From NCBI GenBank assembly GCA_003508835.1, contig PUFA01000171.1, positions 806,001 to 870,000 of the forward strand: 64,000 bases of DNA, given 5' to 3'. Numbering within the stretch: position 1 is the stretch's first letter; each line of letters opens with the position of its first letter. Under the pieces are notes generated by a model. The model made no database searches. It was given only the letters and a program-made list of their open reading frames with translations, and was not told where the DNA came from. The DNA comes from Eonycteris spelaea (Eukaryota > Chordata > Mammalia > Chiroptera > Pteropodidae). Positions 1 to 9,795 of this stretch are shown one piece after another. The position numbers were made by a program, and so were the translations under genes.

Positions 1-43
1 ACTGAGGTACTCCTGTTTCAGTTTAGGGCTCCATGGGGCTGGT

Positions 44-200
44 TATTGTTCTCGAAGTGTGGATCAAGAAACTCTTGCTCTAGAATCACCTAGGATGATG
101 ACTTGAAATGCAGAGTTCTAGGCCCCTCCTGAGATCTCTTCAATCTGCATAGGTGCGTCTGGGAATCTGCATTTTTAACAGCTACCTAGGTGATTTAGGG
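44..200 (+). repeat. MER5A-like hAT (Charlie) DNA transposon copy
   Basis: The order of diagnostic segments matches the MER5 family: a start resembling 'ttctcaaagtgtgg', then 'atcacctagg', 'gaaatgcagagttctaggcccc', 'aatctgcatttttaacag' and 'acctaggtgattt'. It is an ancient non-autonomous element with many substitutions and no coding capacity. The exact subfamily is not resolved. Confidence 0.7.
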
Positions 201-205
201 AGATC

Positions 206-2690
206 TCTTCCTCTAGGACCTCTGTAATGTTCTATAGATATCATTACTTTTAATCTCCTCTGTAAGCTCTTAATATCTATCATTCCTAATGAAAATTTCT
301 GTGAATCGGAGTCTTGAGAAATTATCTTCTTTTGGACTTGTTTTCTTACTGATTCAATGAAATTGTGACATCATTAGCAGTCTTTTTTCAGTATTTTTTC
401 AGTATTTGACTCTGCTCCTGGGTCTCTGAGTTGGCCATTGAAGAGCTGATATATGACAGGGATTCAGAAAGTATACATATTAAATCTAAATTTCTTCTCT
501 TGAAATGTGTTCAAAGGCAAGCCACCGTCCCAAAGAGAGAAATTTGTACTACTGAAATCTCAAGTCCCTAATTCTGAGCTATTATAAAATTGGCTAAATA
601 CCAAAATAAGTGTATTTTGAATATTTAAAGGACTTAAGAAATTCAGATGTGAGCTTCTGGCAATCATGTAACTTGATGAAACTTGTTTTACCATGCTATT
701 ATCTTTACTATGCATGGAATTAGATTTTTGAAAGGTAGGTTTTCTAAATATCTCCCTGGTTTTAAGTTTAGGCATGTTTGGAGGCTTAATAAACACTTTC
801 AAATGCAGCCTCAAAATCAAAGACCTCTGATTTGGAAGCTGTTTTAGGCATTATCACCCCAGGAGGAAAAGTACCTGTGCACACCAATGCTTCATCTCTC
901 CTTAGACTGTTCCAAAATTAGAAATTAAGACTAAAAAATCAAATGGAGGGGAAAATACCTTCATGTGAATTCAATTTTTTCATATTCTTATATGTTCATA
1001 CTGGTAGCAATTTTGTATACCTACCACTGCTTTGCTGGAGGGGAAAGGACTAAGGGAGATCTAAGAAAGCCTAATGTCTAGAGGCAAATGAAGATGAGAG
1101 GTCTTGAGATGGAATTCAGAGAGCAGATTGAATGTCTACGAAGATAAGCTTCTGGACCATTCACTATTTACCTCAATCTAGCCCTGCTAATGCAAGTAGT
1201 TTAACTTGCACTCTCTCCAAAAGTATTTTAACGAAGAAGTCCAATTTACTCCTCTTTCTAGGAAGGACCCTGTAGTAATATTCCCTTTATTTTCTTTCCT
1301 CCATCCTCAGTTGGCTCCTACACTGGGCTTCTGGGCCTAGAGAACAGTATGAATACTAAGATTTCTCTAATTGCATAATCTGCAACATTTTCTGGGCTGG
1401 GTGTCACTGTTTAGCTGTTTTGCCTTTCTCCAAGACCCAGTAAAATCTTGCCAGGGGAAAAATAGATCTTAATTCATTTGTTTAGAAGAAAAGAAGTCAT
1501 CAAATGCTTTTTTAAAAAAGGTTTTACAGTTAACAAAAAAGTAAACACAGATAAAGCTACTTTAAGTTCTACAAGCCATGGTGTAATGCTGTCACACCCA
1601 CCTGGAGATGAATCCCCAGAGAAAAGTGGAATCGTGCTACTGTTTTCCAGATTTCAACCCTCAGAGCAGGTGTGCTCTGGGATCCTGGTCAAGGGTAGTA
1701 CTGATTTCCAGATTTCTTCCCTGACATTCATAATCCTGGTTTTTTTTCCAAAAAATGCAAAATAAGAAATGAGAGGAATTTGGAATTGGTAGCCGGGCAT
1801 TTGAAGAGAAGGGATAAAAATCTGCTAGAGTTAATTGCTTTTGTCCAATTTTTTTTTCATTCAAATCTCATTCCTTTTTTTTGGAGTTTAGAAAGAGCTT
1901 AATACTTCCCCCAGAGAATTTACTCCCTAGAAAAGTTGAGAAAGAAAAGAAATATTGTATGCACTCTTCAAATCTCCATTTTAAAAGAGAGAAAATGTAT
2001 GATAAAATAATGAATTGTGGCTCAAGGTCCATTTAAAAACTCTAAAAAATTTACACTGGAGTCAGGGGTCCCTTCTGAGGGTATCAACTGATAATGAGTA
2101 TCATTCATGAATTGCCATGACCTACATGCCCAGAGTTGTTTTCGTTAAACACAGTTCACAGAATAGCTTTCTAAGCAGGCTGCTATTTGTTACACGGTAC
2201 CCAGGAAGAGAAAGGGTCTACTCTTCTGCATTTTGACCATCTTTTCTACAGCAGGGCAAATTATAACTAGGACTCCTCTTTGCAGATGCTTTCATTCTTA
2301 GTGTTAAACTGGTTTATAATTTTTTAAGTACTGGGAACACACTGTACTTATAATTTAGAATTATAGCTAAGCCAACTAAAACTACACTTACTTGAATGGA
2401 CCTATAGGCTTGCTTGATTTTATTTCTCAAGTATTTTTTCAATGACCTTCTGTAAGTTTGGGACATTGGAAAGGAACACCAAGTAGTTAAATACACATTT
2501 ACAAACTGAAATCAGCTGTTGCTCCTATTGCTTAAAATTGAGCAAAGATCATTAAATAAAGTGAAAGCCACAAAAGATTTCTTATAGCCATCCTAGAGCA
2601 TCCTGACCACCTGAGAAAGATAAGTTGAGGCTAAAAGGTTATCGCTTCCACCAGCAGGGAAGTCAAGCATGTATAATAGTATGAAAAGCT
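206..2690. other. Intergenic sequence, no gene recognised
   Basis: AT-rich sequence with no convincing coding exon, RNA gene or recognisable repeat. Short open frames here have no family resemblance. By synteny this lies beyond the 3' end of PRDM8, on the side where FGF5 is expected in other mammals. Confidence 0.6.
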
Positions 2691-2697
2691 TCTACAT

Positions 2698-2870
2698 AAA
2701 GGATTTTATTTGCTTTGCAAAACACAGTTGTGTGGTAAGTCCACAGGTGGTATTATTCACAATTCAAATAAAGTAAACTGAGACACACAGAAGGAACGTT
2801 CACAAAATTTGGAGCAGGCCTTCTGACTTAGGAGTTGCTATTCTTTCCATTACACTCTGTTAAAGCTCAT
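2698..2870 (-). repeat. MIR SINE, antisense
   Basis: Reads as the reverse complement of MIR: a segment like 'aaactgagacacacagaagg' (MIR 'aaactgaggcacagagagg') is followed by material matching the 5' half of the core. It is an old tRNA-derived SINE, heavily diverged. Confidence 0.65.
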
Positions 2871-3059
2871 CCTCCTGTTCCAAGGTGACGGCCATACTAA
2901 TCACATGATCCTAAAACACGATGGGGTAGGACACTTTGTAGACTTTCTCTTGGGTGTTATTATGAGAATTAAACCAAGTCAGCATATGAAAAGTAGTTAG
3001 AATAGTGCCTGCCAGTTGTGTGCTTATGTGTGTACTAAAAATAGACATGTACACTTGCA

Positions 3060-3178
3060 TATGTAAATAGATATGTGTGTGTATAATATACACACATATA
3101 TGTGGATATATGCCATGCATACAAATATGTATACATATATATTCCAGTACACACATACACAGACACACACACACAATT
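3060..3178. repeat. Imperfect (TG/CA/TA) microsatellite
   Basis: Alternating purine-pyrimidine tract: TG/TA on the left, CA/TA in the middle, and a CA run ending near 3,175. The left and right parts are partly inverted copies of each other, so the tract could fold. Open frames across it are repeat artefacts. Confidence 0.8.
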
Positions 3179-3189
3179 TGAAAGGGGAT

Positions 3190-4080
3190 AAGGAAATAAT
3201 TACCATAACCAGGGCAGCTATTCAAGTAGGACACCTTACTACATACCTTTACCCCTAGAGATTAAAAAAGAGAAAAAATTTAAAAGAACTTTTTCTTCAG
3301 GTTCTTCATCTACTAATTTTGGAGAAAGTCATGTTTCTAAAAAGTTTTAAGTCTCAATTTAAAGTAAGAAGAATCAAGATTACCTTAGAAATATGATCTG
3401 TGAATCAGAGAGGCAGAGGGCCATCCCTTCTCCCTGCTTAACCAGATTACAAGCCAGAAGGCATTCAGGCCCAGTGGTAAGACATATGTTTCTGCCTCAA
3501 CATTCTAGGCCTCATGGTTCACTTGTCAACCAAAATGCATTTGGAAGAGAAAAAGGAGGTGTTCCGACTTCTGGCTCCTTCGCAGGGTAGCTTCAAGACA
3601 GGTGCACCTTCAGGGGAAGACAATGACATTTCCAAGGAAGGCCAAAACATATCAGTTCAAAAGCCAGCTCCTAGGAGGAACTGTTCAGGAGGTGGTGTGT
3701 GCGTACATACGAGTGTGAGTGTGAGTGTGTCTGAGTGTGTGTGTGGCGGGGGGGGGGCTGAGAGAGGGACTGGGGACTGGCACTTGCCTATCTCTTTGAT
3801 TCCGGATGGAGGGTGGGATTGTTCTCAATGCCCAGTCATTGACATGCAGTTTCCTGTTGGGCTGGTGCGACCACCGTAGGAGTTGCCTGGATTGGTGAGA
3901 ATCATCAAGGAAGTTTCCTCGTCAAACTCCAGGAATGATCTCAAATCTCCAGAAGTGCTTAAGAGATGGAAAAGAGCATGGAGGTGAGGAAGGATTGAGG
4001 GAAAAGGAACCAGGAGATACCATAGAATAAGCCGAATTGATTCCAGAACATGGGATTGGGCAACGGGAGAAAACAGATCT
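3190..4080. other. Intergenic sequence with a GT tract and a G run at 3,693-3,757
   Basis: Mostly unique sequence. The only clear structure is an imperfect GT/GAGTGT tract ending in a run of nine or more G. No exon recognised. Confidence 0.6.
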
Positions 4081-4084
4081 AAAA

Positions 4085-5250
4085 CCTCGGGTGGGATCCC
4101 GGCTCCTGGTGGTGTGTGTCCCGCGCTCGCGGTGGTCACCTTACCGCCGGGTGCTTCACTTCGGGTTCGAGCGCCCAAGGCTGCGGCTGGAAGGGGGCGT
4201 CTGCGCCTCGCAAGCACCGGCGCTGAGCCCTGCAGACCAACACCGGCTCTTCCACCTGAACCCGCAGCCCCGTCCTGCGGGCGAAGGGGAGTCGGGTGCA
4301 TAGCGGTTGAAGAATGATATAGAAAGACCCTGATGCACAAGGCGAGGCCGCTCTGAGGCTCGGCCCCTTGGAATCCATCCCAGGTGGGGAGGAGCACGTG
4401 CTTCCTGGCCAGTTTCCTAGATATAAGTGGTTCTGGGTGTTCGAGGTTTCCCGGCTTCGGGTCACGCTCACTGGGCAGGACGCCTATAAGATAAGCTTCG
4501 GGGAGGGAAAATTTAATAGAGGACAGGAAGCGGGCGGTGCTTGGCGGTTCAGGACAGGGGTGGGAGGCGGGAAACGCAAACCCTGGCTAGACACTCGTCC
4601 CCAAACTCCACCCCCACTCTACCCACCGCGGCGCCCGACGCCGGCCACACAACTATGCAACTGGCGCGCACATGGCTGAGACGGCCACGCGCGGGACTCT
4701 GGGCCTCGGAGGGCCGCAGAGCCTAGGAGCGGGCCCGGGACCGTGGGAATTTTCCCCAGGTGCGTCCAGTTTCGGTCTCGGTTCTGTAGTGCCTGCCAAC
4801 GGGTGCAGAGATGTGCGTGCGTTCCTTCCGTCGCCTTCTGGTTCCCGCACGCCTGTGGGCGTACGCTATACTCTGCAAGCGCATCCTGGGGAATACAGGC
4901 GTCTCTCCCCTCTTCTCCCTCCCCTGAAGCCCAACTCACAAACGGCAAATGAGGAGAGGGATTTGGAATCTGCTCCGAGAGCACGCTTGGAGATGGCGGG
5001 CGCTAGGCGCCCGGTCAGACCCAGGCATTCTACCCCTGACTGGGACTCAGCAAATGCTGGTGCAACGACCGGTTGGTTTTCCCTTTCTCTAGTCTTTCGG
5101 ACCTACGGTCCCAGCACTGGGAGTTCAGGCCACCTGCCTAGACTTCACAGGACCTGCGCAGCTCCAAGCTTGCATGACCTTGTGACCTTCTTTCTTCTGC
5201 AGCCACGTGCAGGCATTTATGCCCAGTGCCTCCTCCAGCGACCTCAGCTA
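4085..5250. promoter_or_regulatory. Orphan CpG island about 3 kb beyond the PRDM8 3' end
   Basis: CpG dinucleotides are far denser here than in the surrounding AT-rich sequence, especially at 4,110-4,300 and 4,610-4,870. Open frames on both strands reach about 200 codons, but these are expected in CpG-rich DNA and none resembles a known protein. It could be an enhancer-type CpG island in a Polycomb-regulated domain, or the promoter of an unannotated non-coding transcript. The sequence alone does not decide. Confidence 0.6.
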
Positions 5251-5259
5251 GCTCGGCAG

Positions 5260-6045
5260 GTGGGAGGGGTTATGGAATCTTAGAAACTGTTACCTGAGAA
5301 AAGTCAGACACGGAGAGAGTTAAGATACATCCGAAAGCTTGAAAATTCAGGTTTAAAATAAAACATTTTTCAGTTTGCTTTGGCCAAGGGCAAAACTAGC
5401 TCTGGGCGCCTTCCTCTACTACTTCCCGCCAAAAAGGTCTGGGCAGATTGATCAGCATAGCTGCCCACCCCTAAAGTGTCTGCCACCAACACACCTACCT
5501 GGATCGCCTGGGCAGTAGCTCAGCCAAGGCTGGGCTGTCTTCCTGATTGTGTGATTAAGTTAATGACTATACGAAAGAAAACACTGGGAAGCTCAGGAAG
5601 TGTCTACATAAATCCTTCAGAAAATGAGATTCCAGACTATGAGGAAGCCCTTTTCAAAAAGCAGTATTTGCTTACCTTTTTCTAGTCCGAAGTTCATCTC
5701 TGAATCCCCAACAAGTATATGAAGACACCTCCTTTCTGGAAGGAGGACAGAAACAAAGGGGCATTCAAGGTTTTTTTTTTCTAGGTTACACCCCAGACAA
5801 CCTGGGTTTGTTGTTTGTTTTAAAGAAACGTTTGCTCCAGGGATCCACTAGTGTCCCAGGTATGGACAATTGGACAATTTAGTTGGCCTCCCAAGTATTG
5901 TGATTTAAGGATCTCTTGAGGTTCACCTTCCATTTACCCACTATCTTTCTCACTTCTTGCCATCAACTTTGCTTCTCAACCAGTCTTTGACTTTTCTCTA
6001 GAAAATCCCCTTTAGACTTATCTGGACCCGGATTAGCCTATTAGA
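5260..6045. other. Intergenic sequence, nothing recognised
   Basis: Falls back to AT-rich sequence after the CpG island. No exon, RNA gene or clear repeat was seen. Confidence 0.55.
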
Positions 6046-6049
6046 AAAA

Positions 6050-6240
6050 TCAATTCTACAGTGCTACAAGTGCTTTAAAAGTAACAGAACCTGCCTCACT
6101 GTACAGATGAGAAAAACGGATAAATCAAATAATACCAATAGTAAAGCAAGGTTATACTAGTCATGAATAGCAAACAGAATTAGAACTGGAATTTTGGACT
6201 GTTCTCATCACACTTTCCTGAGGCTTAGTGTTTCAGATCA
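6050..6240 (-). repeat. MIR SINE, antisense
   Basis: The segment 'ctgtacagatgagaaaaacgg' matches the reverse complement of the MIR core. Downstream 'agcaaggttatactagtcat' and 'agaactggaattttgga' correspond to the remaining MIR parts. Old and diverged. Confidence 0.65.
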
Positions 6241-6244
6241 TCCA

Positions 6245-7430
6245 ACTGTTGCCTAGCAGTCCCCCCTCCCCCAAAAAATGTAGCACAAAAAGTACTTGAT
6301 CTTAAGAAAGTCAATCTGTGTTTTCACCAACCTGAGTCACACCATGGTTACATCTCTTTGCCCTGTCCCTGGTCTTTACCCACTCCCTGTCCTAATTATA
6401 ACTAGTTCTGTAATCACCTTAAGGTAATAAAACTTTTATAATCCTTTTAGGAAAAAACTTTGAAAGCCTGCAATGAGAACTTATGCAAGTGTACCATTTC
6501 AGACCTTTTCACAAGTGTCCTCCTTCCAACAGGGGAGGGATGGCAAATGTGAAGGAAAGGTAAGGGAAATTGGGAAAGATCACCTCCTGTGTCGATCAAC
6601 ACTTGTCATGTCTGTAACTAGATCACCCCAGAGTGACTCTGAAGATGACCATGGATTAAGTACATGCCATCCGAAGACACCTTTGTATCTCATGGGTGCT
6701 GGATATACCACACACACTTTCATATGTACACTCTATTTGACTAAGATTTGTTCTCAGTATGTGAAGAGTACAGAAGGAGTTTTCATACGAGGAAGGGGAG
6801 GGAGAGGAGGAAATTATCAGGTTCTTCTGTATTGTAATGCTCTAGGGCTAGTGTTTTCCAGAGGCTGTGCAGCTGCCCGAGTCTTTAGTAGGAATGCTGG
6901 GGCCTGCAGAACAGACTACTGTGGTCATTTCACTTTAGTTTCTAAAGAAACTCTCCATTCGGTCTCTTAATGGGTAATGACAGAATGATGGTAGGTTCTG
7001 GAGGACAAAATACTCTTCCACATAGGCATTACCTTAAGTAGGCTTTTCATCTGGTCTCCCTTATCCAGACCTAAAAATTGTCCCTGACCACTTTGTAAAG
7101 ATGTTAGTTATCCTGCTGCTGAAAAGAATGCTGACATCCCAGTGAAGGTTAGTTTCATGGCAGGCATCTTTATTTAAGTGATTTTTCCTTTGATCAAGAC
7201 ACCAAACGCTTTCCAACTAAAGATTTTTCAAACAATCAAACCTTGTCTTCTCACTTTTAGGCTCAAAATTGACTTAGAGTAAATAAATGCAAGTGGGGCA
7301 GGGTTTATCATCCCTCTCCTGCTCTCTCTTCTTTTCATCTACCAATGAACATAGATGGTACTACTCAAAGTATCCCTTGACTCCAAAAAAAATATTTGAA
7401 AACACTTTCCAAATAATTGCTTTGAAGAAA
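6245..7430. other. Intergenic sequence beyond the presumed PRDM8 polyadenylation site
   Basis: No recognisable exon. A 165-codon plus-strand open frame (6,473-6,970) shows no domain or family resemblance. It contains no low-complexity sequence that would explain its length, but it is treated as chance. Confidence 0.5.
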
Positions 7431-7437
7431 ATAGTCA

Positions 7438-7443
7438 TTTATT
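7438..7443 (-). terminator. PRDM8: Candidate polyadenylation signal for PRDM8
   Basis: AATAAA on the minus strand, about 750 bases past the stop codon. The sequence from the stop to here contains no other gene and is the expected 3' UTR. Other AATAAA-like sites exist in this AT-rich stretch, so this choice is tentative. Confidence 0.35.
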
Positions 7444-7965
7444 GTCAAAGCATCCAACATACCCGGATAATCTATAAAGTTTAATAAATCTTTTCAGGGA
7501 TAAAAGAAACACATAACTATTCAGACTCAATTTCACTGGCACAAAATTACACTTTGTAGTAAAAGGAAATACATATTTACATAATAATGACATTCTTCAT
7601 TGAAGTCCATAATCATTTCATGATACATGCACTTCCCCCTGAAACTTAAATTGAATGGTGACCCCTTTTTATTCGTTTTGTTTATTTTTGTAAGAACACA
7701 AACAGTCATCAAGAAATGCAGAAAGCATCTCACCCTCCTTTTACTTTATATCTAAAATAAATTTTGCCCTTACATATAATTATAACATCTAAACTGTAAG
7801 TGCTTAATAATTTAAGTAGAAACGTATGACAAATGCATCAATATGTTGCAATATATGACATTTTAAAAAATGTACCTTTGTTTTTGGGAAAGTGAAAATG
7901 CGTGCATTCAAAAGAAAATCCCTTAAACCCACCCAATCAAAAATCCACCATCCGGTCTCGCGTGC

Positions 7966-8007
<42 letters not shown>

Positions 8008-8193
8008 TGTGTGGTGTTGGTCTCGGGTAAACCTTTGAATGAGAAGCGGGGGAAGATGTGTGTGAGAGTTGTGTGACTTTCTCTGGGTGCAATGTTTTAG
8101 GTTACGAGGAGGTGGCGGATGTCCTCGCGTGTTTGTTCCTACAGGTGGCTTGACTGTGCGTGTGCGCGCGTGGAAAGCTGGGGTCTTTCCATG
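7444..8193 (-). other. PRDM8: Presumed PRDM8 3' untranslated region
   Basis: Follows the stop codon directly on the minus strand. It contains a CA/TG microsatellite at 7,960-8,014 (CA on the transcript strand) followed by AT-rich sequence. The boundary is inferred from the candidate AATAAA and is not proven. Confidence 0.5.
7960..8014. repeat. (TG)n microsatellite in the PRDM8 3' UTR
   Basis: CGTG units grade into more than 20 TG units with a single interruption near 8,001. It is likely length-polymorphic and would be transcribed as CA repeats within the PRDM8 3' UTR. Confidence 0.9.
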
Positions 8194-8815
8194 TCAATTA
8201 TGCGAGGTCATGTGCCTGGAGAGGTGGTGGCGCTCCCTGAAGGACTCGTTGCAAATGGGGCACTTGAGTTTCTCCTCCCGCCGCCGCTTCACCAAGGGCT
8301 CCATGGCGTACTCCTTTTTGTGATGCGACCTCATATGGTACACCAGGTCGGAGGTCATGCGGAAAGAGGCATTGCACTTGGCGCACCAGTTCTGCGCCGG
8401 CAGACACAGCGAGGTGAAGGAGGGCGGCAGCAGCGTGAGCGCCGAGGGCAGCTGCAGCTGCAGGGGCCCCGCGGCCGCGGCCGCCGCCGCCGCCGCCGCC
8501 GCGGAGCTCTTGGGCCAGAAAGCGGTGGCGTAGAGGAAGGGGCTCTGCTTGGGCAGGCCGCCGCCGCCGCTGGGCAGGGCCCCGCAACCTCCGTTCAGGT
8601 CCGCGGCTCCCTGGAGCTTCACGGCCAGCGGGTCGGTGGCGGCGGGGTAGAGTCTGGTGGGCCCCACGCCGTCGCTGGGGTGGCACGGCTCGAGCGCGCT
8701 CAGCTTCTGGCCCAGCACCAGCGGGGACAGCTGCGAGAAGGAGCGCGCCGGCTGCGAGAAGGCGCTTTTGCGTTCGTCCGACGCGGCGCCCTGGCCGCCG
8801 CCCGCGCCGCCGCCG

Positions 8816-8848
<33 letters not shown>

Positions 8849-9795
8849 CCCAGCTGCGGCACGGAGGTGAACGCGCTGCCCCGCGCCGGGCTGCCGCCCT
8901 CCAGCCGACTGGGCAGCGGGGCCCCCGGCCGCGGGGCCAGCAGCTTCTCGGCGCCGGCCGGCGACGCAGCCACGGGTGTGGAGGAGCCGCCGCCGCCGCC
9001 CGCGTCCTGGTCTTCGGCGGCTGTGCCCCCACCGTCGGCGGCGGCCTCGTCCTGCAGACCCGCCGCGCGCGCCGCCTTCTTCACCTCCACGAAGGCGCTG
9101 CGCTTCGCCTCGCCCGTCTCGGGGCTCGGCGTCGCGAACAGGCGGCCGTTCTCTTCCAGGCCAAAGTAGCTTCCCGAGGCGCGGTACTGCTGCGGCGTGC
9201 ACACCAGGTCCTCCTTGGACGCGGGCAGGGGCCGCTCGGCGAAGCGGCCCCGGCCTCCCACCAGCCCCGCGCCGCCGCCGCCGCCGCCTCCCTCCGCCGC
9301 CTCCTCTGGGAATTTTCTTTTCCCTTTGCCCAAGCCCGCGGCGTTGCCGTCGGGACACAGCTCCGCCTCCTGGTGGCCGCCGCCGCCGCTGCGCCGCTGC
9401 TGAGGCTCCGGCCTGGGGAGCAGCTGCTGCCTCCCCCGGAGTTCTCCAGCTCCCGGGCCAGGTTGTGAAAGTCCGTGGACGGCTTCGCGCTGCTTCCAAC
9501 CCCAGCGGCGGCCTGGTTACTGCCCTCGGGGGAGGGGGCCGGGTAGTGGTGAATCGGGCCGGCTTTGCAGAACTTGGGGCCGGGCCCAGGGGCGCCTCCT
9601 GTTGCTGTTGCTGCTGGTCCTTGCCGCCGCCGCCGCCACCGTGATCCTTGGTGCCCACGCCGCCGCCTTGCTCGTCCTGGAGGCTTCTATCAGCGCTGTG
9701 AAGTCTCTTGGGGCAGCGGAATCGTAGATGCGCCACGTAAGGGAACTCAAACTGGAAACGTTGGCTGCATTCCAGGCATGTGTAAGGGGACGACC
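8194..9795 (-). other. PRDM8: PRDM8 last coding exon, with two frame breaks
   Basis: Begins after CAG at 9,796-9,798 and reads SSPYTCLECSQRFQFEFPYV. It encodes the C2HC finger, the low-complexity middle and the two C-terminal C2H2 fingers (CAKC...HMRSH and CPIC...HMTSH), ending at TGA 8,196-8,194. The homologous reading moves through all three frames: one base is missing near 9,576-9,587, just before the KFCKAGPIHHYP segment, and another near 9,388-9,396, just before HQEAEL. Outside those points the protein is uninterrupted and strongly conserved. The exon is CpG-island-like, with repeated GCC/GGC triplets. Confidence 0.93.

Noticed and set aside
4672..5283. 203-codon plus-strand frame in the 4-5 kb CpG island
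   Set aside because: No domain, no homology recognised and competing frames of similar size on the other strand.
6473..6970. 165-codon plus-strand frame
   Set aside because: Longest non-GC-rich frame outside genes, but no motif, no promoter or splice context and no recognisable homology. Kept only as a chance frame.
8119..9468. 449-codon plus-strand open frame opposite the PRDM8 last exon
   Set aside because: It is Arg/Ala/Gly-rich, antisense to a conserved coding exon and made of GCC/GGC triplets. Long antisense frames are expected in such DNA and no domain is seen.
8198..9736. 512-codon minus-strand frame through the PRDM8 exon, read as one protein
   Set aside because: Only its first roughly 45 residues match PRDM8. 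After the base deficit near 9,582 it runs in the wrong frame and becomes Arg/Gly-rich nonsense.
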